A model generated the notes under the pieces. It did not search any database. It was given only the letters and a program-made list of their open reading frames with translations, and was not told where the DNA came from. Positions 8,337-15,350 of a stretch of 29,327 nucleotides of DNA are shown here, in pieces; the stretch's first letter is position 1, and the number at the start of each line of letters is the position of its first letter. The position numbers were made by a program, and so were the translations under genes. This DNA comes from a virus. The DNA lies in IMG/VR virus record IMGVR_UViG_3300025853_000470, positions 1 through 29,327 of that record. The stretch is one strand, 5' to 3'.

Positions 8337-8828
8337 ATGCCTAAAGCAAAGGGTGAACATTACGTAGATAATAAGAAGTTCTTTTCTGAAATGGTAAAGT
8401 ATAAAAACGCATGTGAGAAAGCTGAATCATCAGATCTTGACAAACCACGACCAAATGATTATATTGGTAGTTGTATTATGAAAATAGCGTATAAACTTTC
8501 TAATAAACACAATTTTATAAATTACCCTTTCAAAGAAGATATGATTGCCGATGGTATTGAAAACAGTATTATGTATATTGACAACTTCAATCCAGAAAAA
8601 TCTAATAATCCATTTGCATACTTTACTCAAATAATCTATTATGCATTTTTACGTAGAATAGAAAAAGAAAAGAAAGTATTATATACAAAATACAAATCAA
8701 CTGAAATGTTTAATCTTCAGAATGCTTTGAGTAGTGAGGATTTTGAATATATTAAATCCAGTGAAGCCGCAACAGAAAATGCTAGTATTTTTATTCGTGA
8801 CTTTGAAGAAAAGAGGTTCAATAAGTGA
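8337..8828 (+). CDS. 55: gp55 late-transcription sigma factor
   Basis: 163 residues (T4 gp55 185), a divergent sigma70-family protein that directs host polymerase to TATAAATA promoters together with gp33 and the gp45 clamp. Recognisable are MKIAYKLSNKHNFINYPFKEDMIADGIENSIMYI (quoted in parts: KLSNKHNFINY; MIADGIENSIMYI), NPFAYFTQIIYYAFLRRIEKEKK corresponding to region 2 (NPFAYFTQI; FLRRIEKEKK). SD TAAGGAG and a perfect promoter precede it. Its presence explains the late promoters at 559, 2801 and 5382. Confidence 0.95.
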   Translation: MPKAKGEHYVDNKKFFSEMVKYKNACEKAESSDLDKPRPNDYIGSCIMKIAYKLSNKHNFINYPFKEDMIADGIENSIMYIDNFNPEKSNNPFAYFTQIIYYAFLRRIEKEKKVLYTKYKSTEMFNLQNALSSEDFEYIKSSEAATENASIFIRDFEEKRFNK

Positions 8829-8841
8829 ATTAAAAATTGAT

Positions 8842-8931
8842 GTGTTGACAAGAATGAGAAATGTTGGTATGATTACTGATAAACAAGCAGTAAGATTAGT
8901 TCAAACCTCTTTTAGAAAGGAGAGTCGGTAA
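8842..8931 (+). CDS. Possible small protein between gp55 and gp47
   Basis: A short frame ending with TAA at 8929-8931 directly against the gp47 ATG. From GTG 8842 it encodes 29 residues, including MRNVGMITDKQAVRLVQTSF, a plausible helical protein. Other starts (TTG 8803, or GTG 8734 inside gp55) are possible and none has a clear SD. AGAAAGGAG at its end serves gp47. A consensus promoter lies inside it (8845-8873), so the region may simply be leader DNA. Confidence 0.3.
   Translation: MLTRMRNVGMITDKQAVRLVQTSFRKESR
8845..8873 (+). promoter_or_regulatory. Sigma70-type promoter for gp47-gp46
   Basis: TTGACA (8845-8850), 17-base spacer, TATGAT (8868-8873), 58 bases before the gp47 ATG. It has the same geometry as the other early-type promoters here. 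Confidence 0.65.
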
Positions 8932-9997
8932 ATGCGTGTTGCACTTGTAACCGATACACACTTTTGGGGCTCGTAATGACAGCCAGATATTCGCTAGATA
9001 TTTCTCTAAGTTTTGGAATGATATCTTTTTTCCTTATCTAGACGAACACAAAATTGATCATGTTATTCATCTAGGAGATATCGTAGATCGTAGAAAATAT
9101 ATCAACTTCGTCTCAGCAAACAATCTAAAACAAGACTTCATCTATCCATTGATGGAACGTAATATCAAGTTCTGGTGTTTGATTGGCAATCATGATATCT
9201 TCTATCGAAACAGTCTTGATATCAATGCACTAGACCAACTATATGGTGATAACAATCTAATCAATCTCATCGACAAACCAACAGAGTTACAACTAGGAGG
9301 TTGTGGTATTCTTTTGATGCCTTGGATTTGTACTGATAATTGGAATGAGTGTTGGGATGCGACAAAGAATAGTAAGTGTCAAGTGATGATGGGTCATCTT
9401 GAATTGAATGGTTTCGAGATGCATCGTGGCGCTGTGTGCGATACAGGATTTGATCCAGAAGAATTTCAAAAGTTTGATATGGTCTTATCTGGTCATTTTC
9501 ATCACAAATCTTCTTATGGAAACATTCACTATCTCGGCTGTCCATATGAGATTACATGGAGTGATTATAATGACCAAAAGGGATTTCATATCTTTGATAC
9601 AGAGACAAGAGAACTAGAATTCATTGAAAATCCATACTCAATGTTTTATCGTTTCGAGTATGATGACGTAGATATGAATATTGAAAAAATAGTTGACGAG
9701 ATTGATTATGCCGGTTATAATGAAACATATATGAAGGTCATTGTCAAGAATAAGACTAATCCTTATATGTTCGACGTGTTTATCGATAAATTAGAGAAGA
9801 GTGGCGTTCACAATATTCAGATTATCGAAGACATGTTGAATCTTGATATAGATAATGAAGATGATTTAATTGATGAGGCAAAGTCAACGATGGAGATGTT
9901 GGAAACCTATGTCGATCAAATCGAAACAAAGTCAAATAAGAAACGTTTAAAGACACTATTCCATAATCTATATAACGAAGCATTGACACTGGAGTAA
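8932..9997 (+). CDS. 47: gp47 recombination nuclease subunit (Mre11/SbcD-like), with an apparent one-base insertion
   Basis: The catalytic subunit of the gp46-gp47 exonuclease that resects DNA ends. From ATG 8932 (SD AAAGGAG) the frame reads MRVALVTDTHF then TGG GGC TCG TAA, stopping at 8974. If one T of the T4G4 run at 8962-8969 is skipped, the reading continues GARNDSQIF and runs to TAA at 9995-9997, about 354 residues, normal for gp47. All metallophosphatase motifs are then present: DTH (motif I), HLGDIVDRRK, GNHD near 9187, and GHFHHKS near 9493. The frame change falls directly after the metal-binding DTH. It could be an assembly or sequencing error, a real mutation, or +1 slippage at TTT-T; an internal ATG at 9149 would omit two metal motifs. 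Confidence 0.9.
9693..9721 (+). promoter_or_regulatory. Possible internal promoter within gp47
   Basis: TTGACG, 17-base spacer, TATAAT (9716-9721). It could give extra transcripts for gp46, but lies within coding sequence and may be chance. Confidence 0.3.
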
Positions 9998-10000
9998 TAC

Positions 10001-11716
10001 TTGATTACGTTCAAGAAAATACGTTATAAAAATATTCTCAGTACAGGTAATGCTTTTACTGAGATTGATTTCCTTCGTAATAAGACTACATTGATTATTG
10101 GTGAAAATGGAGCGGGTAAGAGTACTGTTCTGGACGCGCTATCTTTTGCTCTTTATGGTAAACCTTTTCGTAAGATTAACAAGCCACAACTTCTAAACTC
10201 TGTCAATCAAAAAGGATTGATTGTTGAGATTGAATTGGCGGTAGGTAAAAAAGAGTATATGATACGTCGTGGTATCAAACCAAATATTTTCGAAATTCAT
10301 CAAAATGGTAATCTTATCAATCAAACAGCATCTATAAGAGACTATCAGGATTTTCTTGAAAAGAATATTCTCAAGATGAATCATAAATCTTTTAGTCAAG
10401 TTGTTGTTCTTGGTTCTTCTACGTTTGTGCCGTTTATGCAATTGACTGCGGCTCAACGAAGAGAGGTGATTGAGGATCTTCTAGACCTACAAATCTTTTC
10501 TACTATGAATAATCTATTAAAGGAAAAGATTCAGACATCTAAGAATGATATCCGGGAAACTCAATATCAAATCGACTTACTAGAGGAGAAGATAGAAATT
10601 GAAAACAATCATCTTAAATCAGTCGTCGCCGATGTCCAAAACACAATCGGTCAGAAAAAAGAAAAACTTCACGTATGCGAGGAAGCAATTGCTATACAAA
10701 CTGGGACACTTGAACATCTTACGAGCGAAATTGGATCTCTGGAACGAGGAATCAGAGACAAGAACAAGACTGAAATCCAAAAAGAAGAAATCCGCAATGT
10801 CGCTCAAAAGCTCCGGGATAAAGTAAAGAAAATCAATAAGGATATTCAATTCTTTGAACACTATGATAATTGTCCAACATGTAAACAAGATATCTCTCAA
10901 CACTTCAAAGATGAAGTTCTTATAGAGAAACGTGAATCCCTAGAAAAGACCGAGAATGGTATTAATGGATTAAAAGAAAAGAGTGCCGAGTTACAGGAAC
11001 GGCTAGATGAGATTGTAGAGGTTACTCTTCAGATTTCTGAACTAAATGAAAAGGTAAATGAATGCAATCAACAGATTCGTATTAACAATCAGTTCATCAC
11101 AGAATTAAATAATGAAATTTCTACGTTGACAGATAAGATGAATGATGTTAAACATGATAGTTCATCCGTTGATAAATTGAAAGGAGAAAAGAATCAGTAT
11201 CAGAAACGCAAGGTAGATTTGAATGAAGAACAATCTATTTTTCGTGTAGGATCAGAGATGTTAAAAGATAGTGGTATCAAGTCACGTATTATCAAACAAT
11301 ATGTGCCTTTGATGAATAAGTTTATTAATCACTATCTACAACATCTTGGTTTTTTCGTACAGTTTGAATTAGATGAAAACTTTAACGAGAAAATCAAATC
11401 AAGGTTTCGCGATGAGTTCTCTTATGAGAGTTTTAGTGAAGGTGAGAAAATGCGTATCGACCTATCGCTTCTATTCACGTGGAGAACCATTGCGAAACTT
11501 CGAAATAGTGTCAGTACAAATCTTCTTATCATGGATGAAGTGTTTGATAGTTCTCTTGACAATAATGGTACAGAAGAGTTTCTAAAAATTCTTGAAGGGT
11601 TGACACAAGACACCAACACGTTTATAATTAGTCATAAGGGTGATATGATGATCGATAAGTTTAGAAATATCATTCGTTTTGAGAAACAACAAAACTTTTC
11701 AAGGATTGCGGCATGA
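10001..11716 (+). CDS. 46: gp46 recombination nuclease subunit (Rad50/SbcC-like ATPase)
   Basis: 571 residues, the usual gp46 size. Walker A GENGAGKST is near residue 35. Two long coiled-coil arms (about 170-290 and 300-410) flank a zinc hook CPTCKQ near residue 295. The ABC signature is FSEGEKMRIDLS near 480 and Walker B/D-loop is LLIMDEVFDSSLD near 507. The start is TTG at 10001 with GGAG 6 bases upstream, directly after gp47, so the two subunits are coupled. It forms the gp46-gp47 complex for end resection and recombination-dependent replication. The ATGA overlap with the next gene continues the operon. Confidence 0.96.
   Translation: MITFKKIRYKNILSTGNAFTEIDFLRNKTTLIIGENGAGKSTVLDALSFALYGKPFRKINKPQLLNSVNQKGLIVEIELAVGKKEYMIRRGIKPNIFEIHQNGNLINQTASIRDYQDFLEKNILKMNHKSFSQVVVLGSSTFVPFMQLTAAQRREVIEDLLDLQIFSTMNNLLKEKIQTSKNDIRETQYQIDLLEEKIEIENNHLKSVVADVQNTIGQKKEKLHVCEEAIAIQTGTLEHLTSEIGSLERGIRDKNKTEIQKEEIRNVAQKLRDKVKKINKDIQFFEHYDNCPTCKQDISQHFKDEVLIEKRESLEKTENGINGLKEKSAELQERLDEIVEVTLQISELNEKVNECNQQIRINNQFITELNNEISTLTDKMNDVKHDSSSVDKLKGEKNQYQKRKVDLNEEQSIFRVGSEMLKDSGIKSRIIKQYVPLMNKFINHYLQHLGFFVQFELDENFNEKIKSRFRDEFSYESFSEGEKMRIDLSLLFTWRTIAKLRNSVSTNLLIMDEVFDSSLDNNGTEEFLKILEGLTQDTNTFIISHKGDMMIDKFRNIIRFEKQQNFSRIAA
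11600..11628 (+). promoter_or_regulatory. Consensus promoter in the 3' end of gp46
   Basis: TTGACA (11600-11605), 17-base spacer, TATAAT (11623-11628), 85 bases before the next gene. It would drive the accessory block from 11713 onward independently of gp46. Confidence 0.65.
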
Positions 11717-11970
11717 AGGCGTGGGGTATTCTTATAAAGTATAACGGCGAAATCGGTGATTGGAATGGACCGTGGTATAATAACATTACCCCAATAAGAG
11801 GTTTGACTAGACTTGGATATAGAACAAAGGAGGAAGCGGATACCTGGATAAAAAGAAATAATATGAAGAGTTGTGTGTCCAGAGAGTTTGAAGCCAGTGA
11901 TTACTGTGTATATAGAGACGAACTCTTTGATAGGTGTGACTTTTGTGAATGTTGGAAGAAAAATGCTTGA
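11713..11970 (+). CDS. Hypothetical Trp-rich small protein
   Basis: 85 residues, overlapping the gp46 stop as ATGA. The first 55 residues contain ILIKYNGEIGDW and GLTRLGYRTKEEADTWIKR, the look of a small alpha/beta domain with a helix over a sheet as seen in short phage proteins of the WGRIRY type. Four cysteines cluster in the C-terminal 45 residues (including CDFCEC), which could bind metal. No function is recognised. Confidence 0.6.
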   Translation: MKAWGILIKYNGEIGDWNGPWYNNITPIRGLTRLGYRTKEEADTWIKRNNMKSCVSREFEASDYCVYRDELFDRCDFCECWKKNA

Positions 11971-12124
11971 TGGTATGGAATGGGCACGGTGGGGATTTAT
12001 TCGTTATGAGATTGTTATTCTAGAATTTGAATCTACAAAATATCCAGATAATGAATTGTTTCCTCAAATGATTGATTTTTATAAAAAAGAGTTGAAGAAA
12101 CTAGAGGATAAAATAAATGACTGA
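11963..12124 (+). CDS. Hypothetical small protein
   Basis: 53 residues starting at ATG 11963, with GGAAGA 4-8 bases upstream inside the preceding gene; longer upstream extensions have no better SD. It has an N-terminal beta-like half (ARWGFIRYEIVILEF) and a basic C-terminal helix (FYKKELKKLEDKI). It ends overlapping the next gene by 8 bases. Function unknown. Confidence 0.55.
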   Translation: MLDGMEWARWGFIRYEIVILEFESTKYPDNELFPQMIDFYKKELKKLEDKIND

Positions 12125-12596
12125 GTCTAAAAAACTATGGAAGAGAGTAAAGAAAATGGATTTAGGTAACCCTGTAATTACTGTTTTAGTTGGTATTGTA
12201 GTATTCTATATCGGGCTGAAGATGTTCAGTGGTGGTATGAAGAGTATGGGTAATATGGAACATTTTAACTACTTTATTCACAATCCGTTATGGATGTTCT
12301 TAGGCGGTATTGTTATGACACTTCTCTGGCAATCGTCATCTCTTAGTACAACAGCAATCATTGCTCTTGTAGCATCAGGAGCAGTCCCTCTACCAGCAGC
12401 GATTGCTGCCGTACTTGGAGCCAATATTGGTACTACGGGTACAATCTGGATTGCAGGACTTCTGGTATCTGATGGAATGCCAAAGGGTGATACACTTAGA
12501 ATTGCTATGGCACATACTGGTGTCAATCTAGTAATGGCACTTTCTATGCTTCCATTTGTAAATCATATTGCAAGGTTGTTGACAAGACTATCTTAG
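12117..12596 (+). CDS. Half-size Na/Pi-cotransporter-like membrane protein
   Basis: 159 residues with about four hydrophobic segments (near 19-40, 58-87, 92-118, 127-147). It carries two hallmarks of the Na/Pi cotransporter (NptA/PhoU-linked, PF02690) repeat: WQSSSLSTTAIIALVASG, the QSSS motif, and VLGANIGTTGT, plus a later AMAHTGVN matching the AHxxFN region. Cellular members have two inverted QSSS repeats in one chain of over 300 residues; this protein contains only one. It would therefore need to dimerise to form a transport path, or it modulates a host transporter. It sits in the inner membrane by inference. It lies in an accessory block with peptide deformylase and MazG, like phage metabolic genes for phosphate stress. 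Confidence 0.8.
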   Translation: MTESKKLWKRVKKMDLGNPVITVLVGIVVFYIGLKMFSGGMKSMGNMEHFNYFIHNPLWMFLGGIVMTLLWQSSSLSTTAIIALVASGAVPLPAAIAAVLGANIGTTGTIWIAGLLVSDGMPKGDTLRIAMAHTGVNLVMALSMLPFVNHIARLLTRLS

Positions 12597-12607
12597 GAGT
12601 ATATAAT
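12579..12607 (+). promoter_or_regulatory. Consensus-like promoter overlapping the deformylase start
   Basis: TTGACA (12579-12584), 17-base spacer, TATAAT (12602-12607). The -10 box overlaps the ATG at 12606, so transcripts from it would start inside the next gene and could serve only later genes. The spacer also contains the SD of that gene. It is perfect in sequence but awkward in position. Confidence 0.35.
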
Positions 12608-13109
12608 GTTTACTAATGAATTGTTATATAAGACCACTGAACTATTTGATTTTGAAAATCCGCAGATGGATCCACATGAGTTGTATAATCTCTTAACAGA
12701 TACGATGATTAAAGAACGTGGTGTAGGTCTATCAGCAAATCAGATTGGTCTTCCTTATCGAGTATTTGTAATGGGAGATCCTACAAATCGAGAATCTATC
12801 ATTCCGGTATTCAATCCAACAATTGTTTTTCGTTCAGATGATACGATGACACTTGATGAAGGATGTTTGAGTTTTCCAGGTCTTTATATTAAGATTAAGA
12901 GACCCACATCCATTCGTGCTCGTATGACTACAATTGATGGTGAAACAGATACTGCTACGTTTGAAGGATTCACGGCTAGAGTATTCCAGCACGAATATGA
13001 CCATATGGAGGGATACGATTTCCGTAAGCGAGCAAATCGGTATCATCTAGATAAGGCAATGAAAGATTTAAGACTACTACAGAGAAGGAGAAAACAACGT
13101 GCAGCGTGA
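12606..13109 (+). CDS. def: Peptide deformylase
   Basis: 167 residues. Removes formyl from the initiator methionine of nascent proteins. All three motifs are seen: GVGLSANQIG (motif I, GxGxAAxQ with Ser in place of one Ala), EGCLS (motif II, metal-ligand Cys) and QHEYDHMEG (motif III, two His ligands and catalytic Glu). The C-terminal tail is basic (RLLQRRRKQRAA). Phage deformylases are common in marine myoviruses and are thought to support processing of abundant proteins late in infection. TAGGAG lies 6 bases before ATG. It overlaps the MazG-like gene by 11 bases. Confidence 0.96.
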   Translation: MFTNELLYKTTELFDFENPQMDPHELYNLLTDTMIKERGVGLSANQIGLPYRVFVMGDPTNRESIIPVFNPTIVFRSDDTMTLDEGCLSFPGLYIKIKRPTSIRARMTTIDGETDTATFEGFTARVFQHEYDHMEGYDFRKRANRYHLDKAMKDLRLLQRRRKQRAA

Positions 13110-13476
13110 TGATTATCATGATTTCGTATTATCCGTGACCAGTGATTATAGTAAGAATCACGTATCTTTTCTAAGACGCATGGAAGAACTTTCCATGTTG
13201 GATAAAGTCAAGATTACTCATTTACTAACTGCTGCACTGGGTCTTACTGGTGAAGCAGGAGAGTTTGCTGATCATGTAAAAAAGATTTCTTTTCATGGAA
13301 AAGAACTTACGGACGAACTAAGAGACAAGATGATTCTTGAACTTGGTGATGTTATGTGGTATGTAATTCAAGCGTGCGAAGGGCTTGACATATCACTAGA
13401 AGATGTAGTACAATTAAACATTGATAAATTGAGTAAACGCCATGATGGTGGTTTTACAAAGGATTATAAGAGTTGA
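13099..13476 (+). CDS. mazG: MazG-like nucleotide pyrophosphohydrolase
   Basis: 125 residues, one all-alpha NTP-PPase domain. The metal-binding pattern is visible: GEAGEF (ExxE near 52-55) followed by ELGDVMWY (ExxD near 86). The family hydrolyses NTPs or alarmone-like nucleotides to monophosphates. Short phage MazG proteins are widespread in marine T4-like phages, where a role in nucleotide supply is favoured over direct ppGpp breakdown. Start GTG 13099 has AGAAGGAG 13 bases upstream, overlapping the deformylase end. The next gene begins with TTGA overlap. Confidence 0.9.
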   Translation: MQRDDYHDFVLSVTSDYSKNHVSFLRRMEELSMLDKVKITHLLTAALGLTGEAGEFADHVKKISFHGKELTDELRDKMILELGDVMWYVIQACEGLDISLEDVVQLNIDKLSKRHDGGFTKDYKS

Positions 13477-14603
13477 TTCTATCTCCAGAAGATGCTACCT
13501 ATGCTGCTAATGTTTTCGTAGATTATTTTTCCAATTTCGGAAGAATTGATGATTATCTACGAAAAGTAAAATTAGAAAGAATGGAGAGTTATCCCACAGC
13601 TCTTCCAGGCATGGGTCCACAAGATGAAATGTTTTCAGATTTTTCTATAAATCCAAATGATATGGATTTTGAGTGTAGAGAAGTTACTAATGAAACTTTC
13701 ATGTATTATTTGGAAGTTGTGACTTCTCATGCCATAGAGTCTTCTATACCAGGAAAATCTTTACGTTACATTGTCTATGAAAAGAACACCAACAAGATTG
13801 TTGGATTTATTCGTATGGGTTCTCCTACTATCAACTCTAAGCCTCGTAATGAATTTCTAGGCAAACCACTTGACACTCTTAATAAAGATGTAATGAAAAG
13901 ATTCAATCAATCTTCTATTATGGGTTTCATTATTGTACCTACACAACCTTTTGGTTTTAATTATCTTGGTGGTAAATTGTTGGCTGCCATTTGTTGTTCA
14001 CATCTTGTCAAAGATAAATTGAATGAAAAATATGGTGGTCCTTTTTGCATGTTTGAAACAACTTCTCTTTATGGATCTACCAAAGGTGCATCACAGTATG
14101 ACGGTATGAAACCATTTCTTCGTTATAAAGGTAATACCGATTCGGACTTTGCGCCACTTATTAATGATGAAAACTATCGTCGTTTAAGTGATTGGTTTAT
14201 CGAAAGAAATAATGGTGAAAGTCTGGTACCAGAAGATGCATCTTCTCGTAAGTTAAAGACACAAACAAAAATGATTGCAATTATTAAATCTTCTTTGAAA
14301 AAATTTGACAAAAAAGAGCTTGACAAATTTACTACAGCATGTAATAATGCTAAAGGTTTGACAGAGAAGAAACGTCAATACATGTCAGACTATGGTTATG
14401 AAAACGTGAAAGAGTATCTTAACATGGAAACGGATACACTTATCAAAAAGGATAACTATGATCGTTATAGTTTTGATGGTGTTGTCTCTTGGTGGAAGGA
14501 TAAGGCTTCGAAAAGATTTGAATCTTTGAAGAACGATTCAAGAATTAGATCAGAAATCGAAGTCTGGAATAATAATCCAGAATCTATTGACATCATTCGT
14601 TAA
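13473..14603 (+). CDS. DUF4338/DruA-like phage protein
   Basis: 376 residues. The middle (about 95-250) resembles the DUF4338 layout: RYIVYEKNTNKIVGFIRMGSP (read in two parts, a strand pair then GFIRMGSP), SSIMGFIIVPTQPFG, LGGKLLAAICCSHLV and CMFETTSLYGSTKGASQYDG. This is comparable to the IGaigfgsP / RFLILP / ETF / GTxYrAAN order of DruA-type proteins. DruA is a component of Druantia defence, but phages carry relatives of unknown role, so no defence function is claimed. The C-terminal 120 residues are basic and helical with WWKDKASKRFE. Start TTG 13473 overlaps the mazG stop. A decayed second copy of its last 23 residues follows at 14605-14685. Confidence 0.55.
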   Translation: MILSPEDATYAANVFVDYFSNFGRIDDYLRKVKLERMESYPTALPGMGPQDEMFSDFSINPNDMDFECREVTNETFMYYLEVVTSHAIESSIPGKSLRYIVYEKNTNKIVGFIRMGSPTINSKPRNEFLGKPLDTLNKDVMKRFNQSSIMGFIIVPTQPFGFNYLGGKLLAAICCSHLVKDKLNEKYGGPFCMFETTSLYGSTKGASQYDGMKPFLRYKGNTDSDFAPLINDENYRRLSDWFIERNNGESLVPEDASSRKLKTQTKMIAIIKSSLKKFDKKELDKFTTACNNAKGLTEKKRQYMSDYGYENVKEYLNMETDTLIKKDNYDRYSFDGVVSWWKDKASKRFESLKNDSRIRSEIEVWNNNPESIDIIR

Positions 14604-14615
14604 ATGTGTTATACA
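14587..14615 (+). promoter_or_regulatory. Probable promoter for the papain-like gene
   Basis: TTGACA (14587-14592), 17-base spacer, TATACA (14610-14615), 48 bases before ATG 14663. The -35 box lies within the last codons of the preceding gene. Confidence 0.5.
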
Positions 14616-14685
14616 TAATAATCGTTTAAGACTAACTCTAGAAACTTGGAATACAAATAGTGATGACATCGACATCATACGTTAA
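14605..14685 (+). repeat. Remnant duplicate of the DUF4338-like gene tail
   Basis: Read in the frame of CGT at 14623, this stretch encodes RLRLTLETWNTNSDDIDIIR then TAA (14683-14685). The real gene ends with RIRSEIEVWNNNPESIDIIR then TAA (14601-14603). The two tails share x-E-x-W-N-x-N and IDIIR. The copy has no start and a different frame, so it is a leftover from a tandem duplication or recombination, and the start of the next gene now overlaps it. Confidence 0.7.
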
Positions 14686-15181
14686 TCATAAAAAATATAT
14701 CAAACTTGCACCTAAACAGTATGAAGTTTGGGCTGAATGGATATTGGAGTATAAACAATACAAATATCCAGATGATCTTGAATTGGTTTCTGGTTTAATT
14801 AGAGACAACCTCACAACAGATTTTTGTCCACCAAAGTACAGAGCGAAAAACCTTGGCAATCCTTTGTTCGGACACTGTTACCATTCTACACAAACAATGT
14901 ACTATTTCTTTCAAGATGCGAATTTGAAAGTTATGAGTGCTCCATGCGAAGTAGCTGATCACCATTGGTGGTTACAGGATGGAGATACAATTATTGACGT
15001 TACTGGCGATCAGTATGAGTTGCTATCAGTTAATCCACCATATGAAAAAGGAAAGGAGAGCAAATGGTATGGGTGGAAGAATAGACCACATCGTAAGACA
15101 CAAAATCTTATGAAACTTATTCAACCATCTGCAAATTTATACTTTAAAAAATATAAAGAAAAACCAAAAAAAGAATACTAG
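14663..15181 (+). CDS. Papain-like C-H-D triad protein of unknown substrate
   Basis: 172 residues from ATG 14663 (GTG 14660 is also in frame). Three ordered motifs suggest a papain/transglutaminase-type cysteine enzyme: GHCYHSTQTMYYFF (Cys near 73, start of a helix), DHHWWLQDG (His near 103) and IIDVTGDQY (Asp near 114). The GHCY..., HWW and IDxTxDQ series recurs in uncharacterised phage proteins. It could be an amidase, peptidase or deamidase; the substrate is unknown. No signal peptide, so cytoplasmic. Codons and AT content match neighbours. The tail is Lys-rich. Confidence 0.6.
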   Translation: MTSTSYVNHKKYIKLAPKQYEVWAEWILEYKQYKYPDDLELVSGLIRDNLTTDFCPPKYRAKNLGNPLFGHCYHSTQTMYYFFQDANLKVMSAPCEVADHHWWLQDGDTIIDVTGDQYELLSVNPPYEKGKESKWYGWKNRPHRKTQNLMKLIQPSANLYFKKYKEKPKKEY

Positions 15182-15185
15182 TTAC

Positions 15186-15214
15186 TTGACAACATCAAGT
15201 AGTTATGTTACTAT
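15186..15214 (+). promoter_or_regulatory. Promoter for the first tRNA-Gly
   Basis: TTGACA (15186-15191), 17-base spacer, TACTAT (15209-15214), 14 bases before the tRNA 5' end. A start near +7 would give a short leader. Confidence 0.7.
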
Positions 15215-15228
15215 ACAAAAATAATAGT

Positions 15229-15302
15229 GCGGGTGTCGTATAATGGCATTACCTGAGATTTCCAATCTCATGACGGGGGTTCGATTCCCTCCACCCGCTC
15301 CA
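15229..15302 (+). tRNA. tRNA-Gly (UCC), copy 1
   Basis: 74 bases including encoded CCA. Acceptor GCGGGTG/CACCCGC is perfect (7 bp), discriminator T. D arm GTA...TAC with TAATGGCAT loop. Anticodon stem TGAGA/TCTCA closes the seven-base loop TTTCCAA, anticodon TCC at 15261-15263, reading GGA and other Gly codons. T arm GGGGG-TTCGATT-CCCTC has one wobble. It is transcribed from its own promoter. It may support Gly codons in late phage proteins. Confidence 0.95.
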
Positions 15303-15350
15303 ACTACAAAACTCTATTTGTAATGTCATTTAACCTTGGAGGTATAAAGA

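Noticed and set aside
9149-9997. Internal ATG as the true gp47 start
   Set aside because: It would omit the DTH and GDIVDR metal motifs that are encoded just upstream in the neighbouring frame.
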